A stretch of 64,000 nucleotides of DNA. Source: Pedobacter sp. Bi126. GTDB taxonomy: Bacteria > Bacteroidota > Bacteroidia > Sphingobacteriales > Sphingobacteriaceae. Position numbers and translations under genes: made by a program. Shown here one piece after another: positions 26,926 to 35,874 of the stretch. The notes under the pieces are model-generated. The model made no database searches. It was not told where the DNA came from and worked only from the letters and a program-made list of their open reading frames with translations. How positions within the stretch are numbered: position 1 is the stretch's first letter; the number at the start of each line of letters is the position of its first letter. Location: the NCBI RefSeq assembly GCF_918698245.1, contig NZ_CAKKMS010000003.1:124001-188000 (forward strand). The letters are read 5' to 3'.

Positions 26926-27744
26926 TTAGTTCAATGTAAAGTTAACGTTGATGTTGTATTTTACCCTTACCGGCTTACCATTTTGGATACCTGGGTTCCA
27001 ACGTGGACTAGCTTTCAATACACGAATGGCTTCTTCATCAGTTCCGCTACCCAAACCACGGGTAACTGTGATATCAGTTAATTTACCATCTTTTTCAACA
27101 ACGAAAGATAAAAATACTTTACCTTGAACATTGTTTTCTTGTGCCATTGGCGGGTACTTTATTGCTTTACTTAAGTATCCATAAAACTTAGAGATACCTC
27201 CTGGGAATTCTGGTTGTTTCTCGATACTAACAAAGTCGTAAACTTTATTATCATCAACCGCAACAGCAGCTTCTCTTTTTGGTCCTTCACCAACTGGTTC
27301 AGCGATATTAATCTCTGCCGTTGGGTCACCTTTAATATCTCTCTGCCCTGGATCAGCTTCCTTCAATTTTTCAACCGTAGGCGGTTCATCACGAACCTCG
27401 ATATCTGGTTTTACAATTGGAGGTGGCATTTTCACCTGGTCAACTTTTGGTGGAGGTGGCTCTACCGGTGGTGGTGGCGGTGTTTTAGGATCTACTGGTG
27501 GTGGTGGCGCTAAAATTACTTCTTGTGCTTTTAATTGCTCATCTTCATGATCCATTGAGCCTTTAATCAGGCTATAGATTTTAGGAGAGAAAAATAACAC
27601 AATAAATATAATAGAGCCGATAATTAATGCTCTTGAGGTGTTGGCACCATTGCTTTTACGCAATTGATACGCACCGTAGGTTTTGTTTTTATCTGCAAAA
27701 ACCACTTCAAGCCATTCTTTTCTGAATATATCTAACTTCGACAT
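26926..27744 (-). CDS. tonB: TonB energy transducer
   Basis: 272 residues. A cytoplasmic N-terminus (RKEWLEVVFADKNKTYGAYQLRK, in part) precedes a single membrane anchor (about residues 38-55), a proline-rich periplasmic spacer (residues ~78-115, many PPPP and KPPP-type runs) and a C-terminal TonB domain (residues ~180-272; FPGGISKFYGYLSKAIKYP, VQGKVFLSFVVEKDG, RWNPGIQNGKPVRVKY). It couples the ExbB/ExbD proton channel to outer-membrane receptors. Adjacent to both exbD genes. Confidence 0.95.
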   Translation of the reverse strand: MSKLDIFRKEWLEVVFADKNKTYGAYQLRKSNGANTSRALIIGSIIFIVLFFSPKIYSLIKGSMDHEDEQLKAQEVILAPPPPVDPKTPPPPPVEPPPPKVDQVKMPPPIVKPDIEVRDEPPTVEKLKEADPGQRDIKGDPTAEINIAEPVGEGPKREAAVAVDDNKVYDFVSIEKQPEFPGGISKFYGYLSKAIKYPPMAQENNVQGKVFLSFVVEKDGKLTDITVTRGLGSGTDEEAIRVLKASPRWNPGIQNGKPVRVKYNINVNFTLN

Positions 27745-27762
27745 AACTATTGGTTTTACTGA

Positions 27763-28269
27763 TTATAAAATTCCTTTTTCTTTCATGAACTGCTTCTCAT
27801 TGTCAAGGATGTTATCATCGTCGATCTGACGAACCTTAACTTTAAGAATTTCCAACTCATCCATGATGTCTACAAAGTTTTGGAATGTAGAACCTGATGT
27901 TGGTTTTACCAGTACAACAAAGTCTCCAGCAACGCCTGAAGCATCAGCTGCTTTTCTATTTTTAACAATAGCATCTTCGATTTGTGAACCAGATTCTATA
28001 GTTGGTGCGCTTTCGCCAGCTACGCCCATGTACCATGCTACCTTATTGCTTTTACCCAACAAAATAGTCATTGTTTTACTTGCTTTCAGCTCCAATCTGT
28101 TCTCAGGTAACTTTTCGTTTTTATCTGGCTTTGCAATATCCATCGCTTGAGGCGTAGAGATTACTGTTGTTAAGATAAAGAATGTTACCAAAAGAAACAT
28201 TAGATCCACCATCGGAGTCATATCAACCCTTGGGGTGGCTTTCTTCCCGCCTGTGTTTAATTCTGCCAT
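27763..28269 (-). CDS. exbD: ExbD/TolR family protein, second copy
   Basis: 168 residues with one membrane helix near the N-terminus. The essential channel aspartate is in VDMTPMVDLMFLLVTFFIL (residue ~20). The periplasmic part is short. It is 18 bases upstream of tonB and 3 bases after the first exbD. The two ExbD copies differ strongly after the helix, so they may form a heteromeric channel. Confidence 0.93.
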   Translation of the reverse strand: MAELNTGGKKATPRVDMTPMVDLMFLLVTFFILTTVISTPQAMDIAKPDKNEKLPENRLELKASKTMTILLGKSNKVAWYMGVAGESAPTIESGSQIEDAIVKNRKAADASGVAGDFVVLVKPTSGSTFQNFVDIMDELEILKVKVRQIDDDNILDNEKQFMKEKGIL

Positions 28270-28272
28270 TTC

Positions 28273-28887
28273 TTATTTCTTTTTAGCTTCAGAGTTGGTA
28301 ACCAATAAAAACTTGTTTACACTTTGTTTCTGAAGTACATCAATAATCTTTTTAACTACCGGATATTCTTCTTTTGCATCACCTTTAATACTGATACGCA
28401 TATCCTGATTATTAATCTCTTTAGTTGCTTTACGGGCATTTAATACCCATGCATTTAACTGATTGTCAGTCGAATCTGAAGGTATACCAGGTTGTACCCC
28501 TGGTTTCATACGGTCAGCCCCATTCAAGGCAATAAGAGATTTTAAACTCTGAATCGGAACACCGAAACTTCCTATCGATGAAAAGCGTTGTATTTCTACT
28601 GGAGTGAACGATATTTTGTACTGTTCGCCCATTAGCTCTAATGTTTTCGCTCTTACTTTGACCCCTGCTACTTCAAAGAAAACTTTACCCTGCCCAATGG
28701 TTAATATCGCATTGTTTTCTACCGGTACCTTAAACTCATACGTAGATGAAGGTGTAGAAACGGCTAGTGGTTCTGGTTGCCTTGCTGTAGCAGTTAAGAT
28801 GAAGAAAGTAAGTAACAATGACGCCACATCACACATGGCGGTCATATCTGTTACTGTACTTGTTCTTTTAACTTTAATTCTAGGCAT
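28273..28887 (-). CDS. exbD: ExbD/TolR family protein, first copy
   Basis: 204 residues. The membrane helix with the proton-carrying aspartate reads TDMTAMCDVASLLLTFFIL. The periplasmic domain is longer than in the second copy, with an insertion (residues ~95-150), and ends NKFLLVTNSEAKKK. It follows exbB by 78 bases. Together with the neighbour it forms the ExbB-ExbD-ExbD-TonB set typical of this phylum. Confidence 0.93.
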   Translation of the reverse strand: MPRIKVKRTSTVTDMTAMCDVASLLLTFFILTATARQPEPLAVSTPSSTYEFKVPVENNAILTIGQGKVFFEVAGVKVRAKTLELMGEQYKISFTPVEIQRFSSIGSFGVPIQSLKSLIALNGADRMKPGVQPGIPSDSTDNQLNAWVLNARKATKEINNQDMRISIKGDAKEEYPVVKKIIDVLQKQSVNKFLLVTNSEAKKK

Positions 28888-28965
28888 AATATTTTTTACT
28901 AGTTTTAATAATGATGATCTTTTTTCCGGTTTTCCATAAAGCCGGTAAAAATTTTTTCAAAATTC

Positions 28966-29796
28966 TTATTTATGCGAACTAGCGTATGTTTGAACGATGC
29001 TGAAACCAGCCTCATCGATAGCGTAAGTTAACTTGTCGATTTTAGAAGTTAATACGTTATACATGATAATTGCCACAGTAGAAACCAAGATACCCGTTGC
29101 AGTGTTGATCAATGCCTCAGAGATACCTACCGCTAATGCTGACTGATCTGGTGCTCCAGAGTTTGCTAAACCGGCGAATGCACGGATCATACCTGTTACT
29201 GTACCCAATAAACCTACTAATGTACCGATTGATACCAAAGTTGCAATTACAGTTAAGTTTTGCTCTAACATTGGCATTTCTAAAGCTGTAGCTTCTTCAA
29301 CCTCTTTTTGGATTGCAACGATTGATTGCTCAACATCCATATTAGTGTCTGCTTCAACTTCACTGTATTTTTTCAAGCCAGATTTAATTACGTTAGCAAC
29401 TGAACCTTCTTGTTTATCACACTCAGCTTTTGCTGCTTCGATGTTACCTGCGCTTAATAAACCTTGTACTTTGCGAATGAAAGTGTCTAAGCTAGATTTT
29501 CCACTTGCTTTACCAATAACGATGAAACGTTCGATAGAGAATACAATTACTACTAATAGTAATCCAACTAAGATCGCTACGATAGGACCTCCTTTGTAAG
29601 CTGTTCCAAGATAGTTACCAGGTAATGGTAATTTTTCTCTGTCACCATCGATAAAGTTACTTCCTTCTCCGAATACGAATCTCCAAACACAGAATCCAAT
29701 GATAATACAAATTGGAATAACGAATGTTGCAAATACATTTGAAGCACTAGAAGAGCTCTCTTTTTTAACAGTTGTTGGTTTTGGTGCGTTTGCCAT
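28966..29796 (-). CDS. exbB: ExbB/TolQ/MotA proton channel protein
   Basis: 276 residues with three or four membrane segments. The family core is in the C-terminal half: LTVIATLVSIGTLVGLLGTVTGMIRAFAGLA and LINTATGILVSTVAIIMYNV. The N-terminal half has one helix (about residues 24-42) and a second (~70-92). It energises TonB with ExbD and is the first gene of the operon, behind a well-formed promoter. Confidence 0.95.
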   Translation of the reverse strand: MANAPKPTTVKKESSSSASNVFATFVIPICIIIGFCVWRFVFGEGSNFIDGDREKLPLPGNYLGTAYKGGPIVAILVGLLLVVIVFSIERFIVIGKASGKSSLDTFIRKVQGLLSAGNIEAAKAECDKQEGSVANVIKSGLKKYSEVEADTNMDVEQSIVAIQKEVEEATALEMPMLEQNLTVIATLVSIGTLVGLLGTVTGMIRAFAGLANSGAPDQSALAVGISEALINTATGILVSTVAIIMYNVLTSKIDKLTYAIDEAGFSIVQTYASSHK

Positions 29797-29896
29797 TTTT
29801 TTTGAAATTTTAGTTTTAGTTCTTGTTTTTAATTTTTAGCTGTTTTTTTCTTTTGTACTACACTCAACGTTTCATATCCGAAATTGTTGCGAAAAA

Positions 29897-29926
29897 CAAA
29901 TTTATAAATTGATTTTAAATTACAAA
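29897..29926 (-). promoter_or_regulatory. Predicted promoter of the exbB operon
   Basis: Leftward TTTG (29923-29926), 18 bases, then TAAATTTG (29897-29904); both boxes match the Bacteroidota consensus exactly. The leader to the exbB start is about 95 bases. Confidence 0.6.
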
Positions 29927-29999
29927 TTAATAAATCAATAAGCAATTAAATCGTTACTTAGAATTTAGTTTCGGTAAATCACCTAGGGTGTATAACAAA

Positions 30000-30028
30000 A
30001 AAATTGCCCCAGCCGAGGCAATTCTTTC
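30000..30028 (-). terminator. Terminator of pckA
   Basis: On the leftward strand: GAATTGCC, an 8-base loop, GGCAATT and seven T. It lies about 65 bases beyond the pckA stop and just before the exbB promoter region. Confidence 0.85.
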
Positions 30029-30094
30029 ACAATAAAAACTAAAAAAAAATCGAATTGCAAATTTTTCGCTCAAAAAATGCATTTTAAAGTGCAT

Positions 30095-31690
30095 TTAACA
30101 TAATTTTAACGCTTCGTGTCTGCTTTTTGGTACTTTTGTCAGTTCGAACTGCTTGAAATTCTCTGTAAAGGCATCCGACAGTTCGTAGGCTTTCAAAAAG
30201 TATTCTTCCTGATTGCTCCATGTTTTAGAGGGGTCTAAAATTTCGTCTGGTACGCCAGGACAATTTAACGGCATCATCAATTTAAATACATGATGTTGCT
30301 TATATTTATTATGATCCAAGTCTCCATTTAACGCTGCCGTAATCATCGCTCTGGTATAACTTAATTTCATCCTTTTACCAACGCCGTAAGCTCCACCGCT
30401 CCAACCCGTATTTACTAGCCATACGTTTACCTGGTGTTTTTCCATCTTCTCGCCCAATAGTGCGGCATATCTAGAGGGGTGCAATGGCAAGAAGGCTTTA
30501 CCAAAGCAAGCCGAAAACGTTAACTGAGGTTCTGTTACCCCTGTTTCTGTTCCCGCAACCTTGGCTGTATATCCGCTCATAAAGTGGAACATGGCCTGTT
30601 CTACATTTAATTTTGAAATTGGAGGCAATACGCCAAACGCATCTGCAGTTAAGAAAAAGATATTTTTCGGAACAGCCGCTATTGATGGTAAAATCGCATT
30701 GTCAATATAATCTATAGGATAAGCCACGCGGGTATTCTCCGTTTTACTGATATTACTATAATCAACTTCCTTCGTGCCTGGAAAAAAATTAATATTCTCT
30801 AGTAAGGAGCCAAATTTGATTGCCTTAAAGATCTGAGGCTCTTTCTCTTCGGTTAAATCAACACATTTTGCATAGCAACCACCTTCGAAATTAAATACAG
30901 AATCTTTACCCCAGCCATGTTCATCATCACCGATCAATCCTCTCTCAGGATCGGCAGACAAGGTGGTTTTTCCCGTACCCGATAAGCCGAAGAATATAGC
31001 GGTATCACCATTTTTACCCACATTGGCCGAACAGTGCATGGATAGCGTATTTTTATATACTGGCAGGATAAAGTTTAAAACAGAAAAAATTCCTTTTTTT
31101 ATTTCGCCAGTATAGCCAGTCCCCCCGATCAAAATCATTTTCCTGGTAAAGTTGATAATGGAGAAGTTTTCCTGTCTGGTTCCGTCAATCGCCGGATCGG
31201 CCAAAAAACCTGGCGCAGCAATGATGGTCCACTCTGGCGTGATCCCCAAACGATCTTCTTCCGGACGGATAAACAAATGATGAGCAAAAAGATTCTGATA
31301 GGCAGTTTCTGTAATTACCCGGATGGATATATCGTAATCCGGATTGGCACAGGCCGAAGAATCGCGGACATAGATTTTCTTATCTTCAAGGTAATTTGTT
31401 AGCTTATAAAACAGCTGATCGAATTTCTCCGGAGAAATTTTAATGTTTACATCGCCCCACCAAACCTGATCTTCGGTTACTTCGTCGCATACAATAAAAC
31501 GGTCTTTAGGAGAACGTCCGGTAAACTTTCCGGTATCAACCGCCAGCGCTCCTGAAGCAGCCAGCGTACCTTCTTTATTTAATAAGGCATCATCAATTAA
31601 TTCCGTTGGAGATAATTGGTACTTTACAGCAATGTTTCCGCCTAGATTTAAATAGCTTAAATCTGGCGCTTGCAGTTTCTTTTTGCTCAT
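30095..31690 (-). CDS. pckA: Phosphoenolpyruvate carboxykinase (ATP)
   Basis: 531 residues, close to the E. coli enzyme. It converts oxaloacetate and ATP to phosphoenolpyruvate in gluconeogenesis. Motifs: FTGRSPKDRF near the start, HCSANVG and FFGLSGTGKTTLSAD (kinase-1a loop), LIGDDEHGWG with the metal-binding Asp pair, and NTGWSGGAYGVGKRM. It stands alone between two operons and has its own terminator. Upstream is an array of TTTACA boxes that may bear on its regulation. Confidence 0.97.
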   Translation of the reverse strand: MSKKKLQAPDLSYLNLGGNIAVKYQLSPTELIDDALLNKEGTLAASGALAVDTGKFTGRSPKDRFIVCDEVTEDQVWWGDVNIKISPEKFDQLFYKLTNYLEDKKIYVRDSSACANPDYDISIRVITETAYQNLFAHHLFIRPEEDRLGITPEWTIIAAPGFLADPAIDGTRQENFSIINFTRKMILIGGTGYTGEIKKGIFSVLNFILPVYKNTLSMHCSANVGKNGDTAIFFGLSGTGKTTLSADPERGLIGDDEHGWGKDSVFNFEGGCYAKCVDLTEEKEPQIFKAIKFGSLLENINFFPGTKEVDYSNISKTENTRVAYPIDYIDNAILPSIAAVPKNIFFLTADAFGVLPPISKLNVEQAMFHFMSGYTAKVAGTETGVTEPQLTFSACFGKAFLPLHPSRYAALLGEKMEKHQVNVWLVNTGWSGGAYGVGKRMKLSYTRAMITAALNGDLDHNKYKQHHVFKLMMPLNCPGVPDEILDPSKTWSNQEEYFLKAYELSDAFTENFKQFELTKVPKSRHEALKLC

Positions 31691-31712
31691 AACAATAAGT
31701 TAGTTAGTACAG

Positions 31713-31739
31713 CAAAGGTAAATACTTATCTTCCACAAA
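31713..31739 (-). promoter_or_regulatory. Possible pckA promoter
   Basis: TACCTTTG (31713-31720, leftward) is a perfect TAnnTTTG. The nearest upstream TTTG (31736-31739) is at 15 bases, shorter than usual, so confidence is moderate. Confidence 0.42.
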
Positions 31740-31761
31740 AACTAGTTTTGAAGCGTAATTT

Positions 31762-31830
31762 TTTACATATTGTAGCAAATACACTATTATGTAAACATTT
31801 TATTTACAGATATTTACACTCATTTTTACA
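31762..31830. promoter_or_regulatory. Cluster of TTTACA boxes upstream of pckA
   Basis: TTTACA occurs at 31762-31767, 31803-31808, 31813-31818 and 31825-31830, and an inverse TGTAAA near 31790. The three last boxes are 10 and 12 bases apart, about one helical turn. The site lies upstream of the pckA promoter and could bind a regulator. Confidence 0.3.
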
Positions 31831-31987
31831 AGGTAAAAAAAATTAAAAAATTACACTAAGTAAAATCTGTTAAATGGTTTTAGCTGGTTTAAACTTTTAA
31901 TTGATAAGGCTTTAAGCGCTTATAAATCTTACATACTATTTGGAAATGAATTAAAGATCATACTTTTATGCAGTAACATGATCAATA

Positions 31988-32479
31988 ATGAACTGGGAAA
32001 TACTTAGAAAAAAGATATATTATATTGACGGCTCCTTAAGGGATATCTATGTTAAAGATACAAGCATGGAAGATTGGGAAAAATGGATAGACCTCATCAA
32101 TACCAGATATAAAGTGAAATTTTATAATGCATTCTCGGGTGAAATTGAAGGCCATATTAATAAAAGCATTGTATTTGATTATTGGAATGGAAAAACCGAC
32201 GTACTTAATAATGTTACTATATATTTAGGAGATATTCTAGTTAAATGCTATTTCTTTGGTGGCGATGAAATTGAAAATGATATTACCCCTACGGAAATTA
32301 ATTCGATAGAAGACCATAACAGGTTAGTAGATTATTTAAAAGATGTTTCTGCCTGCTTAGGCAAAGAAGTTATGCTAACTCCAGAAAATTATTCGGAAGA
32401 AGACAAGAAATTAATTATTGTTAATAAAAACGGAATTGAGCTTGATTTTTCAGATCATCCCATTGGAGGCAAATATTGA
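31988..32479 (+). CDS. Hypothetical protein, AT-rich gene
   Basis: 163 residues, acidic, no signal peptide or membrane segment. It looks like a compact alpha/beta protein (MEDWEKWIDLINTRYKVKFYN, SIVFDYWNGKTDVLNNVTIYLG). I recognise no family. It is more AT-rich than pckA and thrA around it and is followed at once by a small membrane-protein gene, an arrangement often seen in recently acquired or immunity-type gene pairs. That reading is speculative. Confidence 0.6.
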   Translation: MNWEILRKKIYYIDGSLRDIYVKDTSMEDWEKWIDLINTRYKVKFYNAFSGEIEGHINKSIVFDYWNGKTDVLNNVTIYLGDILVKCYFFGGDEIENDITPTEINSIEDHNRLVDYLKDVSACLGKEVMLTPENYSEEDKKLIIVNKNGIELDFSDHPIGGKY

Positions 32480-32490
32480 ATATTAAAAAA

Positions 32491-32784
32491 ATGACAGGCA
32501 ACAATAGCTTAAAAAGCTTATCCATTGTCTCGTTAACAATATTATTATGGTTATTAATCTGGAATATAGTTCCAATAATACAGGTCAGAATGCAGTTGGT
32601 TAGCGATTTTATCCCTAGCAGTATTATTTATGACTCCGCAAAACCGTATATATACATCAGTTCTGTTTTGGTTTTTGCTAACATTATAGCATTTCTATTA
32701 TTCTTTCTTAAGAAATATTTACCAGTGATTATTTTGGGTAGTATTGCTTTTTGCATTCATGGAGCATATATTTTTTTGAATTAA
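32491..32784 (+). CDS. Small membrane protein, hypothetical
   Basis: 97 residues from the ATG at 32491; a TTG 15 bases earlier overlaps the stop of the previous gene and is less likely. Three hydrophobic segments are visible (about residues 11-28, 48-68 and 74-94). No family recognised. It follows the AT-rich hypothetical gene by 11 bases and is probably co-transcribed with it. Confidence 0.55.
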   Translation: MTGNNSLKSLSIVSLTILLWLLIWNIVPIIQVRMQLVSDFIPSSIIYDSAKPYIYISSVLVFANIIAFLLFFLKKYLPVIILGSIAFCIHGAYIFLN

Positions 32785-33202
32785 TTATTTCATTTACCAC
32801 TTCGCCTGGCGGGCGCCCCTCAAGAGGAGGGGAATTAGACGCCGGAAAGGTAACCAACTTAAATAGTACCACAACCCAAATTTAACTAAACCTGATAAAA
32901 GCGGCAGCTCCCGACCTCACCAACAACAAAACAGCACTACCATCAGGACTATAGCGGTTAGCAGGGCTGCCGTACCCGAAGATTTACGACAGCACCTTTT
33001 CTAATATTTAAAACTGCTTACCAACAACCCCACCCTGCAAGCAGCCCTCAAAAAGGGAATGATTTGGTTTCGGGTTCAAAAAATACAGCTATTTCATCTA
33101 CTTAAACGTTTTAATAGAAATTTCGAAATAAAAATCAAAAAACATTTGCATTTTAAAAAAATAATCTCCTACTTTACGGTGTACAAAGTACACAAAGACA
33201 AG
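32785..33202. other. Non-coding stretch before the thr leader
   Basis: Contains a GC-rich hairpin (CCCCTC, 5-base loop, GAGGGG; 32816-32832), a pyrimidine/purine-skewed stretch (about 32880-33060) with short words such as GCAGCTCCCG and GGGCTGCCG, and the palindrome GTGTAC-AAA-GTACAC near 33180-33194. A weak promoter candidate is TTTG at 33145-33148, with TACTTTAC at 33170-33177. No gene seen. Confidence 0.4.
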
Positions 33203-33268
33203 ATGAATTTTAACACTTCGATTATTACAACGATTATTATTACCACCGGTATAAACCAGCGGGGCTAA
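33203..33268 (+). CDS. thrL: Threonine operon leader peptide (21 codons, Thr/Ile rich)
   Basis: A 21-codon open frame whose product contains five Thr and six Ile residues (segment TSIITTIIITTG), ending INQRG before TAA. It is too rich in the two relevant amino acids to be chance and has the same length as E. coli ThrL (21 residues). It lies 36 bases before a terminator hairpin (33304-33336) and 148 bases before thrA. Its last two codons (CGG GGC, 33260-33265) can pair with GTCCCG (33306-33311) in the 5' arm of that terminator, giving an antiterminator. It is therefore a sensor, not a functional protein. A longer open frame in the same phase (from 33059) is judged fortuitous. Confidence 0.85.
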   Translation: MNFNTSIITTIIITTGINQRG

Positions 33269-33303
33269 TTTGTTGTAAATTGAAAAAACATAAAACACAG
33301 AAA

Positions 33304-33336
33304 GCGTCCCGATGAAAATCGGGACGTTTTTTTTTT
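33304..33336 (+). terminator. Attenuator terminator of the thr operon
   Basis: Stem CGTCCCGAT / ATCGGGACG (9 pairs), 4-base loop and ten T. Placed between leader peptide and thrA, it would stop transcription when threonine and isoleucine are plentiful. Confidence 0.88.
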
Positions 33337-33416
33337 AAACCCAAGCTGAATGAAACCTGTACGAGCAACCATGAATTATCCGCACAGCATCAAACAGTTA
33401 AAACCAATATAGACTA

Positions 33417-35870
33417 ATGAAAGTACTTAAATTCGGCGGCACATCCGTAGGTTCGGCCGAGAACATTAAAACCCTCTTACGCCTGGTTGGCGAAGAAAAA
33501 CAGAAGAACAGCCCGGTAGTTGTATTATCGGCAATGAGTGGTGTAACCAATTTGCTTACCGATATGGCCGAAATGGCCGAGCGTGGAGAAGATTACGACG
33601 CTCATTTAAAAGAAATCGAAGCAAAACACTTTGCTGTAATCCGCTCGCTTTTGCCTGCGGCTGCACAAAACCCTGTGTTTACACGTTTAAAGATCTTTTT
33701 TAACGAATTGGAAGACCTGTTACAGGCTGTGGCCAATCTGCGCGAACTGAGTTTGCAGACCAAAGATCAGATTTTGAGTTATGGCGAACGCTGTTCTACC
33801 TTTATGATCAGCCATATTGCTTCTCAAAATTTCGGCGATGCGCTTTATGTTAACGGTTCTGACCTGATTAAAACCGACAGCAACTTCGGTCAGGCGAAAG
33901 TAGATACCGAATTGACTGAAATGCTGATCAACAATTTTTACCAGGAAAATAAAGACAAAGTACTCTTTGTTACTGGGTTTATAGCAAGCAATGCGGCAGG
34001 CAGGGTAACAACTTTAGGTCGTGGTGGCTCTGATTATACCGCAGCGGTATGGGGTGCAGCTTTAAATGCCGAAGAAATAGAGATCTGGACGGATGTAAAC
34101 GGCATGATGACGGCCGATCCACGCATTGTGAAAAAGGCTTTCTCGTTACCGGAATTAAGCTATACCGAGGCCATGGAACTGAGTTATTTTGGAGCAAAAG
34201 TGATCTATCCGCCGACAATGATCCCTGCTTTTATGAAGAAAATCCCGATTGTGATTAAAAACACATTCGAACCTGATTTCGCGGGAACTTATATCAAAAG
34301 TGATGTTAAAGCATCGAGCTTACCAATAAAAGGAATTTCCTCTATCGATCATATCAGCATTATTAACCTAACGGGTAGTGGTATGGTGGGTAAGGCAGGT
34401 TTTAGCGGAAGATTATTCTCACTGCTTTCACGCGAACAGATCAATGTAGTATTGATTACCCAGTCTTCATCAGAACATAGCATTACTTTCGCTGTTAAAC
34501 CAACAGATGCTTCGCAGGCGATTTCTTTAATCAAAAAAGAGTTTGAACTGGAGTTAGACGCTAAAAAACTTGAACTGCCAGAAGTTGAAAATAACCTTTC
34601 AGTTTTGGCCATTGTTGGTGAAAACATGAAACGTACACCAGGTATGAGCGGACGTTTGTTCAGCGCTTTAGGCCGCAACGGTATCAATGTAAGGGCTATT
34701 GCTCAGGGATCTTCAGAATATAACATTTCGGTAATCATCAGCAAAGACGATTTATCGAAAGCAGTAAATGCAGTGCACGACGCTTTCTTTACCGATCTGA
34801 AAAGAACATTAAACGTTTTCTGTCTGGGCACCGGAAACATTGGCAAAACCTTGTTTAACCAACTGAAAGAACAGATGCCTTTCTTGGCGGCCAATAACGA
34901 TCTACAGGTTAAGATAACGGGCATCAGCAATACACGAAAAATGATTTTCAGCCCTGATGGCCTTTCGTTAGAAAATTGGGAAGCGGAATTGAATACAAAT
35001 GGTGAACAGGCAGATTTAGCGGGTTTTGTTGCCAAAATGAAAGCCCTAAACTTACCTAACTGCGTTTTTGTAGACAACACGGCTGCAGAATCACCAATAG
35101 AATTTTATCAGGGCATATTCGAAAGCAGCATTTCGGTAGTAACCTGCAATAAAAAAGGAAACTCGGCAGATTTTGCCCAGTATAAATCATTTAAAGATAC
35201 CGCCCGTAAATTTGGCGTTGATTTTTATTATGAAACCAATGTTGGCGCAGGCCTGCCAATTATCCGCACCTTACGAGAGCTAATGATGAGTGGCGATAAG
35301 GTAGCGCGGATTGAAGCGATTTTATCAGGCACCATTTCTTACATCTTCAATAATTTTAAAGGTGACGCCGGTTTTTACGAAACTGTAAAGGAAGCGCAAG
35401 AACTGGGTTATACCGAGCCAGATCCCCGCGACGACTTAAATGGAAAAGATTTTATGCGTAAAATGCTGATCCTTGCCCGTGATGCTGGTTATCCATTGGA
35501 AGCCAGTGATGTAAAAATCGACAACATTTTGCCAGAAGCCTGCTTAAATGCTACATCTGTTGAAGATTTCTATGCTGAATTACAGGCAAATGCAGCATAC
35601 TTCGAAAATTTAAAGAATACCGCAGCCAACGATGGAAAAGTTTTGCGTTACATCGGTAAGCTTGAAAATGGAAATGTAGAGATCAGCCTGCAAATGGTTG
35701 ATGACAGTCATCCTTTTTATATGCTATCGGGAAGTGATAATATTATCTCTTTTACAACCGATCGTTACAAAACCCGCCCGTTGGTAGTAAAAGGCCCTGG
35801 TGCAGGTGCAGAAGTTACCGCTGCCGGAGTTTTTGCGGATATCATTAACGTAGGTACTTTAAATAAGTAG
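33417..35870 (+). CDS. thrA: Bifunctional aspartokinase / homoserine dehydrogenase
   Basis: 817 residues. The aspartokinase domain comes first (KFGGTSVG at residues 5-12; TLGRGGSDYTAAVWGAAL near 196). It is followed by two ACT-type regulatory segments (residues ~300-460), then the homoserine dehydrogenase domain (NAD-binding CLGTGNIGKTLF near 468, NVGAGLPIIRTL, GTISYIFN and YTEPDPRDDLNGKDFMRKM). It catalyses the first and third steps from aspartate to threonine. ACT domains suggest feedback inhibition by threonine, as in E. coli ThrA. First structural gene of the operon, preceded by the leader peptide and attenuator. Confidence 0.96.
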   Translation: MKVLKFGGTSVGSAENIKTLLRLVGEEKQKNSPVVVLSAMSGVTNLLTDMAEMAERGEDYDAHLKEIEAKHFAVIRSLLPAAAQNPVFTRLKIFFNELEDLLQAVANLRELSLQTKDQILSYGERCSTFMISHIASQNFGDALYVNGSDLIKTDSNFGQAKVDTELTEMLINNFYQENKDKVLFVTGFIASNAAGRVTTLGRGGSDYTAAVWGAALNAEEIEIWTDVNGMMTADPRIVKKAFSLPELSYTEAMELSYFGAKVIYPPTMIPAFMKKIPIVIKNTFEPDFAGTYIKSDVKASSLPIKGISSIDHISIINLTGSGMVGKAGFSGRLFSLLSREQINVVLITQSSSEHSITFAVKPTDASQAISLIKKEFELELDAKKLELPEVENNLSVLAIVGENMKRTPGMSGRLFSALGRNGINVRAIAQGSSEYNISVIISKDDLSKAVNAVHDAFFTDLKRTLNVFCLGTGNIGKTLFNQLKEQMPFLAANNDLQVKITGISNTRKMIFSPDGLSLENWEAELNTNGEQADLAGFVAKMKALNLPNCVFVDNTAAESPIEFYQGIFESSISVVTCNKKGNSADFAQYKSFKDTARKFGVDFYYETNVGAGLPIIRTLRELMMSGDKVARIEAILSGTISYIFNNFKGDAGFYETVKEAQELGYTEPDPRDDLNGKDFMRKMLILARDAGYPLEASDVKIDNILPEACLNATSVEDFYAELQANAAYFENLKNTAANDGKVLRYIGKLENGNVEISLQMVDDSHPFYMLSGSDNIISFTTDRYKTRPLVVKGPGAGAEVTAAGVFADIINVGTLNK

Positions 35871-35874
35871 CAAG

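Noticed and set aside
27214..27513. Tryptophan-rich open frame opposite tonB
   Set aside because: It is the complement of the proline-rich tonB spacer (CCA/CCG codons read as TGG).
33059..33202. Longer open frame upstream of and in phase with the thr leader peptide
   Set aside because: The upstream part is low-complexity and lacks a family; the short frame from 33203 alone has the Thr/Ile signal and correct spacing.
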